Below, piece after piece: positions 18,024-26,315 of a stretch of DNA of 57,747 nucleotides. This stretch comes from Streptomyces sp. UW30. Lineage in GTDB: Bacteria > Actinomycetota > Actinomycetes > Streptomycetales > Streptomycetaceae. The DNA is taken from NCBI RefSeq assembly GCF_008042075.1, contig NZ_RDBN01000053.1:813519-871265 (forward strand). Reading direction: 5' to 3'. The position numbers were made by a program, and so were the translations under genes. The notes below the pieces were generated by a model. The model saw only the letters and a list, made by a program, of their open reading frames with translations. It was not told the origin of the DNA and searched no databases. Position 1 is the stretch's first letter; the number at the start of each line of letters is the position of its first letter.

Positions 18024-18119
18024 ATGCTCGCGAACTCGGCACTCACCTCGACCCGCACCGCCGGGTCCCACGGTGCTGCCCGCGCTCGCTGTAGCTGTTG
18101 TTGCTGTTCCAGCTGTTGA
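18024..18119 (+). CDS. Poly-cysteine leader peptide upstream of cysteine dioxygenase
   Basis: A 31-codon open frame whose last nine residues are CSCCCCSSC (Cys at 23, 25-28 and 31) directly before TGA. It lies 154 bases upstream of the cysteine dioxygenase ATG on the same strand, behind a promoter that predicts a leaderless mRNA. Mycobacteria use leaderless poly-Cys short frames of this kind as cysteine-responsive attenuators of sulfur genes. Ribosome slowing at the Cys codons when charged Cys-tRNA is scarce would couple dioxygenase synthesis to the cysteine level. The rest of the peptide has no conserved feature I recognise. It is short, so coding is inferred from composition and context. 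Confidence 0.65.
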   Translation: MLANSALTSTRTAGSHGAARARCSCCCCSSC

Positions 18120-18273
18120 GCCTCCCCGACCGCTCCGGCTGCCTCTGAGTCCACCGCGACTCGGCTGCTTGTTCCCACGCCCCGACCAGGGCTCCTGCGT
18201 CCCCCGCGATCCGGACGGACGGCGATCGACACCCAGCCACCCCCCTTCTTGCGCCAAGGAACCCACGCACCTC

Positions 18274-18771
18274 ATGAACAGCGACAGCGACCTCCAGATC
18301 GCGGGAGACATCCTCGAAGTCCCGCACCTCCTCCAACCACCGCGCGAGCACCCTGCCACCGTCGCCGAGTTCGTCGGGCTGGCCCGCTCCATCGCCGCCG
18401 ACCGCTCGCAGTGGGAGCACCTCGTCCGGTACGACGCCACCACGCGCTGGTACCACCGGCTGCGCACAGGCCCGGGCTACGAGGTGTGGCTGCTGTCCTG
18501 GGTCCCCGGGCAGGGCAGCGGCCCGCACGACCACGGCCGCTCCTCGGGCGTCCTGACCGTCCTGGACGGCACGCTGACCGAGCGCACGGAGCGCGGCACG
18601 CGCGCGTTGGCGGCCGGAGCGCAGCGGGTGTTCGCACCGGGGTACACCCACGAGGTCGTCAACGACGCGCTGGAGCCGGCGGTGAGCCTGCACGTGTACT
18701 ACCCGGGCCTGACCGAGATGCCGATGCACACGACCACCCCGGCGTGCGAGGCGCGTCCGGTGACTGCCTGA
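18274..18771 (+). CDS. Cysteine dioxygenase, type I
   Basis: A 165-residue cytosolic cupin iron enzyme that oxidises L-cysteine to cysteine sulfinate, lowering the cysteine pool. Iron ligands are visible as the HDH pair in GPHDHGRSSG (about 86-88) and the later His in GYTHEV (about 130). The ATG at 18274 follows AAGGA by about 13 bases. An in-frame extension to 18010 is rejected as Pro-rich and unconserved. A short CCTT...AAGG pairing just upstream could mask the ribosome-binding site. Between the leader peptide stop (18119) and this start lie 154 bases that could fold into alternative hairpins. fbiA follows 34 bases downstream. Confidence 0.9.
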   Translation: MNSDSDLQIAGDILEVPHLLQPPREHPATVAEFVGLARSIAADRSQWEHLVRYDATTRWYHRLRTGPGYEVWLLSWVPGQGSGPHDHGRSSGVLTVLDGTLTERTERGTRALAAGAQRVFAPGYTHEVVNDALEPAVSLHVYYPGLTEMPMHTTTPACEARPVTA

Positions 18772-18805
18772 CGCGTTGTCGTACCCGCCTGCAAGACTTG
18801 GGCCC

Positions 18806-19765
18806 ATGCGCATTGTGGTTCTGGCAGGCGGCATCGGTGGTGCCCGGTTCCTGCGTGGTCTGAAGCGTGCCGTGCCGGACGCGGACATCACGGTCATCGG
18901 CAACACCGGGGACGACATCCACCTCTTCGGGCTGAAGGTCTGCCCGGACCTCGACACGGTGATGTACACGCTCGGCGGCGGTATCAACGAGGAACAGGGC
19001 TGGGGCCGGGCCGACGAGACCTTTCACCTCAAGGAGGAGCTCGCGGCCTACGGTGTGGGCCCCGAGTGGTTCGGGCTCGGCGACCGGGACTTCGCCACGC
19101 ACATCGTGCGGACGCAGATGATCGGCGCCGGATATCCGCTGAGCGCGGTGACCGAGGCCCTGTGCGACCGCTGGAAGCCAGGAGTCCGTCTCATCCCCAT
19201 GACCGACGACCGCGTCGAGACGCATGTCGCGGTCGAGGTGGACGGCGAGCGCAAGGCCGTGCACTTCCAGGAGTACTGGGTGCGGCTGCGGGCCTCGGTG
19301 CCGGCGGAGGCGATCGTGCCGGTCGGGGCCGAGCAGGCCAAGCCCGCGCCCGGGGTCCTGGAGGCCCTCGCGCAGGCCGACGTCATCCTCTTCCCGCCGT
19401 CCAACCCGGTCGTCTCGGTCGGCACGATCCTCGCCGTGCCCGGCATCCGCGAGGCGATCGCCGACGCGGGCGTGCCGGTCGTCGGCCTCTCCCCGATCGT
19501 CGGGGACGCGCCCGTGCGCGGGATGGCCGACAAGGTGCTCGCGGCGGTGGGTGTGGAGTCGACGGCCGCGGCGGTCGCCGAGCACTACGGCTCCGGGCTC
19601 CTCGACGGCTGGCTCGTCGACACCGTGGACGCGGGCTCCGTGGAGCGGGTCGAGTCGGCCGGGATCCGCTGCCGGGCCGTACCGCTGATGATGACCGACC
19701 TCGACGCCGCGGCGCAGATGGCCCGTGAGGCGCTGACGCTGGCGGAGGAGGTGCGGGCGGTTTGA
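18806..19765 (+). CDS. fbiA: 2-phospho-L-lactate (or phosphoenolpyruvyl) transferase of F420 synthesis
   Basis: CofD/FbiA joins the activated three-carbon unit (phosphoenolpyruvyl in actinobacteria, phospholactyl in archaea) to the deazaflavin Fo in coenzyme F420 biosynthesis. The 319-residue protein opens with the nucleotide-binding motif [15 protein letters not shown] and contains the NTGDD segment at about 33-37 and [10 protein letters not shown] near the phosphate site. There is no ribosome-binding site before ATG 18806, so a leaderless transcript is possible. Its stop codon overlaps the TTG start of fbiB (TTGA), giving translational coupling. Confidence 0.94.
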   Translation: MRIVVLAGGIGGARFLRGLKRAVPDADITVIGNTGDDIHLFGLKVCPDLDTVMYTLGGGINEEQGWGRADETFHLKEELAAYGVGPEWFGLGDRDFATHIVRTQMIGAGYPLSAVTEALCDRWKPGVRLIPMTDDRVETHVAVEVDGERKAVHFQEYWVRLRASVPAEAIVPVGAEQAKPAPGVLEALAQADVILFPPSNPVVSVGTILAVPGIREAIADAGVPVVGLSPIVGDAPVRGMADKVLAAVGVESTAAAVAEHYGSGLLDGWLVDTVDAGSVERVESAGIRCRAVPLMMTDLDAAAQMAREALTLAEEVRAV

Positions 19766-21099
19766 GCGGCGAGGAGCTGAGCGGGGCGCCCGCGGCCGAC
19801 GGCGCCCCCGGATACCGCGTCTGGGCCCTCCCCGGCATCCCCGAGGTCGCGCAGGGCGACGATCTGGCCAAGCTGATCGCGGCCGCCGAGCCCGGTCTCG
19901 TCGACGGGGACGTGCTGCTCGTCACCTCGAAGATCGTGTCCAAGGCCGAGGGCCGGATCGTGGAGGCGGGCGACCGGGAGTCCGCGATCGACGCGGAGAC
20001 GGTACGGGTCGTGGCGCGCCGCGGCCCCCTGCGCATCGTCGAGAACCGGCAGGGCCTGGTGATGGCCGCCGCCGGGGTCGACGCCTCCAACACTCCGGCC
20101 GGGACCGTGCTGTTGCTGCCCGAGGATCCGGACGCGTCCGCGCGGGCGATCCGGGACGGGCTGCGGGACGCCCTCGGTGTCCGGGTGGGTGTCGTGGTGA
20201 CGGACACGTTCGGGCGTCCCTGGCGCGCCGGGCTCACCGACGTCGCGATCGGCGCGGCCGGCATCCGCGTACTGGACGATCTGCGCGGGGGCACGGACGC
20301 GCACGGCAATCCGCTCAGCGCGACCGTCGTGGCGACCGCGGACGAACTCGCCGCCGCCGGTGACCTGGTCAAGGGCAAGGCCGCGGGCCTGCCCGTCGCC
20401 GTCGTGCGCGGGCTGGCGCACACGGTGGCCGAGGACCACGGGGAGGGGGCGCGGGCCCTGGTGCGCTCCGCGCGGGACGACATGTTCCGGCTGGGGACGT
20501 CGGAGGCGGTACGGGAGGCGGTGACCCAGCGCCGTACGGTACGGGCGTTCACGGACGAGCCCGTCGACCCCGGGGCCGTACGAAGAGCGGTCGCTGCGGC
20601 GGTCACCGCGCCGGCGCCGCACCACACCACTCCGTGGCGGTTCGTGCTGCTGGAGTCGCAGGAGTCGCGGACGCGGCTGCTCGACGCGATGCGGGACGCC
20701 TGGATCGCCGATCTGCGGCGGGACGGCAAGAGCGAGGAGTCCATCGCCAAGCGGGTGCGGCGCGGGGACGTGCTGCGCAATGCGCCGTATCTGGTGGTGC
20801 CGTGCCTGGTCATGGACGGGTCGCACACCTACGGCGACGCGCGGCGGGACGGGGCCGAGCGGGAGATGTTCGTCGTCGCCACCGGGGCCGGGGTGCAGAA
20901 CTTCCTGGTCGCGCTGGCCGGGGAGCGGCTGGGCTCGGCGTGGGTGTCGTCGACGATGTTCTGCCGGGATGTGGTGCGCGAGGTGCTCGGGCTGCCGCAG
21001 GACTGGGATCCGATGGGGGCGGTGGCGGTCGGGCATCCGGGGGAGGAGCCTCGGCCGCGGGCCGAGCGGGATGCGGGGGCGTTCGTTGAGGTGCGCTGA
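19762..21099 (+). CDS. fbiB: F420-0:gamma-glutamyl ligase fused to FMN reductase domain
   Basis: A 445-residue bifunctional FbiB. The N-terminal CofE domain (about 18-245) adds gamma-linked glutamates to F420-0. The C-terminal nitroreductase-fold domain (about 255-440, starting [13 protein letters not shown]) reduces the dehydro-F420 intermediate with FMN. CofE signatures include [12 protein letters not shown] and DTFGRPWR. The TTG start is unusual but is supported by the overlap with the fbiA stop and a GGAGGAGG site upstream. F420 made here serves many oxidoreductases elsewhere in the genome. Confidence 0.94.
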   Translation: MSGEELSGAPAADGAPGYRVWALPGIPEVAQGDDLAKLIAAAEPGLVDGDVLLVTSKIVSKAEGRIVEAGDRESAIDAETVRVVARRGPLRIVENRQGLVMAAAGVDASNTPAGTVLLLPEDPDASARAIRDGLRDALGVRVGVVVTDTFGRPWRAGLTDVAIGAAGIRVLDDLRGGTDAHGNPLSATVVATADELAAAGDLVKGKAAGLPVAVVRGLAHTVAEDHGEGARALVRSARDDMFRLGTSEAVREAVTQRRTVRAFTDEPVDPGAVRRAVAAAVTAPAPHHTTPWRFVLLESQESRTRLLDAMRDAWIADLRRDGKSEESIAKRVRRGDVLRNAPYLVVPCLVMDGSHTYGDARRDGAEREMFVVATGAGVQNFLVALAGERLGSAWVSSTMFCRDVVREVLGLPQDWDPMGAVAVGHPGEEPRPRAERDAGAFVEVR

Positions 21100-21231
21100 T
21101 GTGTGCGGTGGGCTGACGCGAGCCATGGGGCGCATACGCATGCGTTCGTAGGGCGCTCTCGGTACCGGCACTCGTGGGCGCTTTCCGGCGCTTACGCTCG
21201 TAGGACCTCCCGTACCCCTAGGACCTCATCC

Positions 21232-22233
21232 GTGGCAGGACGCTTCGACCCGCGACCCACGCGTACGACCGTGCGCGGTGGGCATGTCGGGGTGCCCGCG
21301 GGGATACCGCGTCAGGCCCCGGCTCCGGCGCGCATGCGTACCTGGGTGCCGGAGGGGCCGCTCGATCTCGGGCTGGTGCTGGGGCCCTTGCGGCGCGGGC
21401 CGGGGGATCCGACGTTCCGGGCGATGCCGGACGGGTCCGTATGGCGGGCCTGCCGCACGCCTGCCGGGGCCGGGACGCTGCGGGTCGTCGCGCGCGGGGC
21501 CGAGGTGCGGGGTGAGGCGTGGGGGCCGGGGGCCGAGTGGCTGCTGGAGCAGTTGCCCGAGTTGCTCGGGGCCGCCGACGATCCGGCCGTCTTCGTGCCG
21601 CGGCATCGGGTGGTGGCGATGGCACGGCATCGGCGGCCGGGGCTCAGGCTGACGCGGACCGGGCTGGTGATGGAGTCGTTGATTCCCTCGGTTCTGGAGC
21701 AGAAGGTCACGACCGATGAGGCGTATCGGGCGTGGCGGTTGCTGGTGCGGAAGTACGGCGAGCCGGCGCCGGGGCCTGCGCCCGGGCGGATGTGTGTGAT
21801 GCCGGATGCGCGGACCTGGGCACTGATTCCGTCCTGGGAGTGGCATCGGGCCGGGGTCGACAACAAGCGGGCGTCGACGATTTTGCGGGCCGTGCGGGTT
21901 GCTTCGCGGATGGAGGAGGCGGTGCGGATGCCTCCGGCTCAGGCGCAGGGTCGGTTGGAGGTCGTGGCGGGGATCGGGCCGTGGACGTCTGCGGAGGTTG
22001 TGCAGCGCAGCCATGGGGCGGCGGATGCGGTGACTGTGGGGGATCTGCATCTGCCGGGGATCGTGGGGTTTGCGTTGGCCGGGGATCGGGATGCGGATGA
22101 CTCCGTGATGTTGGAGTTGCTGGAGCCGTATGCGGGGCAGCGGCATCGGGCGGCTCGGTTGATCCTGCTGAGCGGGCGGGTGCCTGCGCGGCGGGCTCCG
22201 CGGATGCCGCGGGGGGATATCGGGCGGTTGTGA
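21232..22233 (+). CDS. DNA-3-methyladenine glycosylase family protein (HhH-GPD)
   Basis: A 333-residue base-excision repair glycosylase of the AlkA/helix-hairpin-helix-GPD superfamily that would remove alkylated purines. The diagnostic region is the hairpin VVAGIGPWTSAEV (about 241-253) followed by AVTVGDLHLPG, whose Asp is the catalytic residue; the upstream SVLEQKVTTDEAYRAWR helix is also typical. GTG 21232 is chosen as the first start before sustained similarity; no strong ribosome-binding site is seen. M. tuberculosis has a DNA methylase gene at the equivalent place, so this position is not part of the conserved synteny. Confidence 0.85.
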   Translation: MAGRFDPRPTRTTVRGGHVGVPAGIPRQAPAPARMRTWVPEGPLDLGLVLGPLRRGPGDPTFRAMPDGSVWRACRTPAGAGTLRVVARGAEVRGEAWGPGAEWLLEQLPELLGAADDPAVFVPRHRVVAMARHRRPGLRLTRTGLVMESLIPSVLEQKVTTDEAYRAWRLLVRKYGEPAPGPAPGRMCVMPDARTWALIPSWEWHRAGVDNKRASTILRAVRVASRMEEAVRMPPAQAQGRLEVVAGIGPWTSAEVVQRSHGAADAVTVGDLHLPGIVGFALAGDRDADDSVMLELLEPYAGQRHRAARLILLSGRVPARRAPRMPRGDIGRL

Positions 22234-22280
22234 CACGGCGGGCGGCGGCCTGCCCGCGCTGCGCTCATCCCCCATTTTTC

Positions 22281-22525
22281 TCGCCCCCGCCGCCCCTACC
22301 CGTCCCATCCCGAAGGGGCTCCGCCCCTTCAACCCCACTCGCATCGGCCTGAACGGCCTCGTCCTCAAACTCCCCAGACGGGCTGAGAGATGTGGGCCGA
22401 GGCGGGCGTACCCCCATGGGCCCGCGCTCGCCCGCGGCGGCAAGGGGACGCGTCGGGGGGTGTCCGCCCGCAGCGGCCGGCGTCAAGGGACGGCACCCCT
22501 CTGAGGCACAGCAACCGCCGGACCG
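22281..22525. repeat. Interspersed intergenic repeat, copy 2
   Basis: The 387-base gap between the glycosylase and manC contains the same block order as 7213-7395: the identical 26-base C-rich block (22281-22306), AAGGGGCTCCGCCCCTT, GCATCGGCCTGAA, GTCCTCAAAC and GGCTGAGAGATG. About 80 unrelated bases follow, then GGCCGGCGTCAAGGG onward (about 22476-22525). A perfect 13-bp inverted repeat (22454-22466 with 22530-22542) flanks the last part. It is non-coding. Confidence 0.75.
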
Positions 22526-22620
22526 AGGACGGACACCCCCCGGCGCGGCCCCGACCCACAACGCACGCGCAGGCGCTACGCGCACCCCCACCCCACCAGC
22601 ACAGGCCGCCGCAGGCACAC

Positions 22621-23703
22621 CTACAGATCGGGCGAGAACCGAACCGCGCCCGCCGGTATCCGGGCGTCGCACCACACCCGTGCGCCGTCTCTCAGTTCGT
22701 TGTCGGCGCCGATGATCGCGCCGTCACCGATGACCGTGTCCGTGAGGATGGAGCGTTCGCCCACGCGGGCGCGGGTGCCGATGAGGGAGTCGGTGATGAT
22801 GGCGCCGGGCTCGATGACGGCGCCCGGGAGGATCGTGCTGCCGAAGACGCGCGCGCCCTCGGCCACGAACGCGCCCTCGCCCACCACCGTGCCGCCGGTC
22901 AGCTTGGCGTCGGGGGCCACCCTGGCCGTGGGAAGGATGAGGCGGTCGCCGCAGCGGCCGGGGACCGCGGGGGACGGGGCCCGGCCCAGGACCAGGTCCG
23001 CCGAGCCGCGGACGAAGGCCGCCGGCGTGCCGAGGTCGAGCCAGTACGTCGAGTCGACCATGCCCTGGAGGTGGGCGCCTGCCGAGAGGAGGTCCGGGAA
23101 CGTCTCGCGTTCGACCGAGACCGGGCGGCCCGACGGGATCGTGTCGATGACGGAGCGGCGGAAGACGTACGCGCCGGCGTTGATCTGGTCGGTGACGATC
23201 TCCTCGGGGGTCTGCGGCTTCTCCAGGAACGCGGTCACCCGGCCCGTGTCGTCCGTGGGGACCAGGCCGTACGCCCTCGGGTCCGTCACCTTGGTGAGGT
23301 GGAGGGAGACATCCGCGCCCGTCGTCTCGTGCGTACGCACCAGGGCCCGGATGTCCAGTCCCGTCAGGATGTCGCCGTTGAAGATCAGGACCGGGTCGTC
23401 AGGGCCGGAGTGGAGCCGGGACGCCACGTTGCGGATCGCGCCGCCCGTGCCGAGGGGTTCCTCCTCCGTCACGTACTCCAGATGCAGGCCCAGCGCGGAG
23501 CCGTCGCCGAAGTACGGCTCGAAGACCTCGGCCAGGTAGGACGTGGCCAGGACGATGTGGTCGACGCCCGCCGCTCTCGCTCTCGCCAACTGGTGCGCGA
23601 GGAACGGCACCCCGGCCGCGCGCACCATGGGCTTCGGTGTGTGCACGGTGAGCGGACGCAACCGAGTGCCCTTGCCGCCGACCAGGAGGATCGCTTCTGT
23701 CAC
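22621..23703 (-). CDS. manC: Mannose-1-phosphate guanylyltransferase-type NDP-sugar synthase
   Basis: A 360-residue cytosolic nucleotidyltransferase predicted to make GDP-mannose from mannose 1-phosphate and GTP. It starts with the signature AILLVGGKGTRLRPLT, has the sugar-binding GDILTG and EKPQTPEE segments, and ends in a left-handed beta-helix with hexapeptide repeats (about 260-345). GTG 23703 is chosen because the conserved domain begins there. By sequence alone glucose-1-phosphate thymidylyltransferase is possible. The neighbourhood and the equivalent mycobacterial gene (Rv3264c, manC-like) favour GDP-mannose. It completes the pathway with manA and manB. Confidence 0.85.
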   Translation of the reverse strand: MTEAILLVGGKGTRLRPLTVHTPKPMVRAAGVPFLAHQLARARAAGVDHIVLATSYLAEVFEPYFGDGSALGLHLEYVTEEEPLGTGGAIRNVASRLHSGPDDPVLIFNGDILTGLDIRALVRTHETTGADVSLHLTKVTDPRAYGLVPTDDTGRVTAFLEKPQTPEEIVTDQINAGAYVFRRSVIDTIPSGRPVSVERETFPDLLSAGAHLQGMVDSTYWLDLGTPAAFVRGSADLVLGRAPSPAVPGRCGDRLILPTARVAPDAKLTGGTVVGEGAFVAEGARVFGSTILPGAVIEPGAIITDSLIGTRARVGERSILTDTVIGDGAIIGADNELRDGARVWCDARIPAGAVRFSPDL

Positions 23704-23884
23704 CTGTCGTCTCTGCTTCCTGCCGGGACCGGCCGATCTGTCCTTCGGCCGGCCAGTGTATGCAGACAGTTGTGCAGCGCCCTCGACGGCCGTGCGGTGC
23801 TGACGCATCCCGCCTCTCCTCCCCCGACGGCGGTGCGTGCGCCCCCGCGCCCGCCCCGTACATCCCCTGTGAAACCGCCCGGCC

Positions 23885-25381
23885 TCAGCGCCCCTGGAAG
23901 CGGGCCGCCGAGGCGCGGGCCGAGCCGAGCTTGAGATAGAGCAGCCGGCCGGGGCACTCCGTGGAGAAGCCGTCCCGGTGGCCGGAGATCACATTCAGTC
24001 GTACGTTCTTTCCCTTTCGGTACAGATTGCCACCGCCGGACGTCAGGTATGTCTTTCCGCGCGGATTGGCGCCGTAGAGCCCCAGCTTCCAGGCGGTGAG
24101 CCGGGCGATGGCCTTCACCGAGGCCGCGGTCGGCTTGCTGGAGCCGAAGCTGCCGAGGACGGCGATCCCCATGCTGTTGGTGTTGAAACCGCGGGTGTGT
24201 GCGCCGAGGACCGCCTTCGCCGCGCCCCCGGCGCGCCCCTCGTAGATGTTTCCGCACTTGTCGACGAGGAAGTTGTAGCCGATGTCGCGCCAGCCCATGC
24301 TCAGGACGTGGTAGCGGTAGATACCGCGAATGAGCGAGGGAGTCTGGGTGCACCAGTACTTGCCGCCGGAGGCGGTGTGGTGCACCCAGGCCACCTTCAC
24401 CTTCTTCGTGTAGGCGAACTGCCGCTCCCGCAACTTCTCGTTGGCTCCCCAGCCGCGCCGGGTGACGATGCGCGGCCGCGGCCCGATGTAGGGCTTCGCC
24501 CGCTGCTCCTGCGTCAACTCGTTGCCGCGCAGCGCCAGCAGCTCCCGCTCGGTCTCGGCGCGCCCGAGCGCGGGGATCTCGGCGGCGCCCAGGGGCGCGA
24601 GTTCGGCGTTGGCGGCGGAGGCGGCGAGGGTCTCGGCGGCGCCGACCGTTTCGGGGTTCAGTGAGCCGGGGCGCGGGCCGGGCTCACCCAGCGCGGGGCC
24701 CGGCTCGCCCTGCACCGGTGCCGGGTCACCGGGGTCGACGAGTTCGAGGTGCAGGCCGGCCGGCAGCGCGGTGACGGCCGCGGCGTCGACCGCCGAGTCG
24801 TCACCGCCCTCGGGACCCTCCTCCGGCCTGGGCTCGACGGGCTCGGGAGTGACGCGTACCTGGACGCCGTCCGACTCCCCGACCCACAGGGGCGCGGTGG
24901 AGCCGCGTACGCCGGAGCCGCTTTCGGCGGTGCCCGGGTCGGCCGCGTGCTCGGCGTTGTGTGTCTCCACGTCCTGCCAGCCGGACCAGGTGCCGGTCGC
25001 GACCGCGCGGGTGCGGACCTGGACGCGGCCGTGGAGTTCGGCGGCCGGGTCGTCCCAGATGACGCCGACCAGGGAGAAGTGACGTACGTCCCGTCGGGGC
25101 AGGCCCTGTTCGGCGGGGTCGCCGACGGCACGGTCACGGGTGAGGGGGGCGAGGGGCAGTGACTGGGTGCTGCCGGGGACGTAGGCCCCGGCGTCCGCAC
25201 GCCGCACCGCCCATCCGACGGCCACCGCCTCCGCACTCCAGGCGGTTTCCGCTCCGAGCGCCGGGCGCGCGGGCGCGGCGGCGGCGGGTGGGGTGAGCGG
25301 TAGAGCGAGAGCGGCCGCGCACGTGACACCGATCGAGGAAGCAAGGAATCCACGCATGCTCCTGATGTTGGACATAGTCAT
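23885..25381 (-). CDS. Secreted N-acetylmuramoyl-L-alanine amidase / peptidoglycan recognition protein
   Basis: A 498-residue exported protein with a signal peptide (about 5-36, ending in AAAAPARPA), a long Pro/Gly/Glu-rich beta-type N-terminal region (about 40-270) and a C-terminal amidase_2/PGRP domain (about 300-498). Zinc ligands are recognisable in WVHHTAS and in SGHRDGFSTECPG (His and Cys). It cleaves the bond between muramic acid and the stem peptide on the cell surface. The start is ATG 25381 or the ATG two codons later. It is divergent from the TIGR03089 gene across 116 bases. Confidence 0.88.
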   Translation of the reverse strand: MTMSNIRSMRGFLASSIGVTCAAALALPLTPPAAAAPARPALGAETAWSAEAVAVGWAVRRADAGAYVPGSTQSLPLAPLTRDRAVGDPAEQGLPRRDVRHFSLVGVIWDDPAAELHGRVQVRTRAVATGTWSGWQDVETHNAEHAADPGTAESGSGVRGSTAPLWVGESDGVQVRVTPEPVEPRPEEGPEGGDDSAVDAAAVTALPAGLHLELVDPGDPAPVQGEPGPALGEPGPRPGSLNPETVGAAETLAASAANAELAPLGAAEIPALGRAETERELLALRGNELTQEQRAKPYIGPRPRIVTRRGWGANEKLRERQFAYTKKVKVAWVHHTASGGKYWCTQTPSLIRGIYRYHVLSMGWRDIGYNFLVDKCGNIYEGRAGGAAKAVLGAHTRGFNTNSMGIAVLGSFGSSKPTAASVKAIARLTAWKLGLYGANPRGKTYLTSGGGNLYRKGKNVRLNVISGHRDGFSTECPGRLLYLKLGSARASAARFQGR

Positions 25382-25497
25382 ACAAAGCTGTCCATCGGGG
25401 AACTGACGGCGCGTCGGCCCACGGTTGCGCCGAACCGGTGGCGGCCGGACAACCCGCAAGGGGGTGCGCGGGTACGCCGGCGCGTACCCTTGCGCGG

Positions 25498-26253
25498 GTG
25501 AACGCCACCGATCGCACCCCCGCCGACCTGCTGCGTTCCGCGCTCGCCGCGGATCCCGGACGCCCCCTGGTGACCTTCTACGACGACGCCACCGGGGAAC
25601 GCGTGGAATTGTCCGTGGCCACCTTCGCCAATTGGGTGGCCAAGACCGCGAATCTGCTGCAGGGCGACCTCGGGGCCGGGCCGGGCGACCGGGTCACGCT
25701 GCTGCTGCCCACGCACTGGCAGACGGCGGTGTGGCTGCTGGCGTGTTCGTCGGTGGGCACCGTCGCGGACGTGGGCGGGGACCCGGCGACGGCCGACGTC
25801 GTGGTGAGCGGGCCGGAGAGCCTGGAGGCGGCGCGGGCGTGCCGGGGAGAGCGGGTCGCGTTGGCGCTACGGCCGCTCGGGGGGCGCTTCCCGCAGCCGC
25901 CGGCCGGCTTCGCGGACTACGCGGTCGAGGTGCCGAGTCAGGGCGACCGGTTCGCCCCGTTCGCCCCGATCGACCCCGAGGACCCGGCCCTGATCGTGGC
26001 CGGGCGGGAGTTCAGCGCCGCCGAGTTGGTCGAACGCGCCCGGGCGGAGGCGCCGGCGCTGGGCCTCACGGGTCCGGGCTCGCGGATCCTGTCGGCGTTG
26101 CCGTACGACACCTGGGAGGGCCTGAACGCCGGGCTGTACGCGGCGCTGGCCACGGCTGGGTCGGTGGTGCTGTGCCGGCACGTCGACTCGCTGAGCGAGG
26201 AGGCGTTGGACAAGCGGATCGAGGCGGAGCGGGTGACGGCGACGGCGAGGTAG
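25498..26253 (+). CDS. TIGR03089 family protein (AMP-binding-like fragment)
   Basis: A 251-residue actinobacterial protein resembling the N-terminal part of acyl-CoA synthetases (FYDDATGERVELSVATFANWVAKTANLL), but lacking the adenylation P-loop and C-terminal lid, so enzymatic activation is unlikely. The same family lies next to an LCP gene in M. tuberculosis (Rv3268/Rv3267). GTG 25498 has no ribosome-binding site, but TACCCT lies 7 bases upstream, so the mRNA may be leaderless. The C terminus looks complete. The LCP gene that follows starts only 62 bases later. Confidence 0.8.
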   Translation: MNATDRTPADLLRSALAADPGRPLVTFYDDATGERVELSVATFANWVAKTANLLQGDLGAGPGDRVTLLLPTHWQTAVWLLACSSVGTVADVGGDPATADVVVSGPESLEAARACRGERVALALRPLGGRFPQPPAGFADYAVEVPSQGDRFAPFAPIDPEDPALIVAGREFSAAELVERARAEAPALGLTGPGSRILSALPYDTWEGLNAGLYAALATAGSVVLCRHVDSLSEEALDKRIEAERVTATAR

Positions 26254-26262
26254 CCCTCGCCC

Positions 26263-26306
26263 GCCCCTGCCGTTCCACGGCCCCTGCCATTCCACCGCCC
26301 CTGCCC
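26263..26306. repeat. 17-base tandem repeat at the LCP gene 5' end
   Basis: Two and a half copies of GCCCCTGCC(G/A)TTCCAC(G/C) occupy 26263-26306, exactly where the missing membrane-anchor coding sequence of the following LCP gene would be expected. It may be a deletion scar or a collapsed repeat. Confidence 0.6.
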
Positions 26307-26315
26307 ACCTCGCTG

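Noticed and set aside
17849..18232. Minus-strand frame with a Gln-rich run over the whiB/dioxygenase gap
   Set aside because: The Gln run is the antisense of the poly-Cys codons; no ribosome-binding site or similarity.
18010..18273. N-terminal extension of cysteine dioxygenase to ATG 18010
   Set aside because: The extra 88 residues are Pro/Ala-rich and unlike the family; ATG 18274 begins the conserved protein. The same DNA in another frame holds the poly-Cys leader.
26254..26315. Programmed frameshift fusing TIGR03089 to the anchorless LCP protein
   Set aside because: No slippery sequence or pseudoknot; TIGR03089 has a normal C terminus and lacks a helix, so fusion would not supply an anchor.
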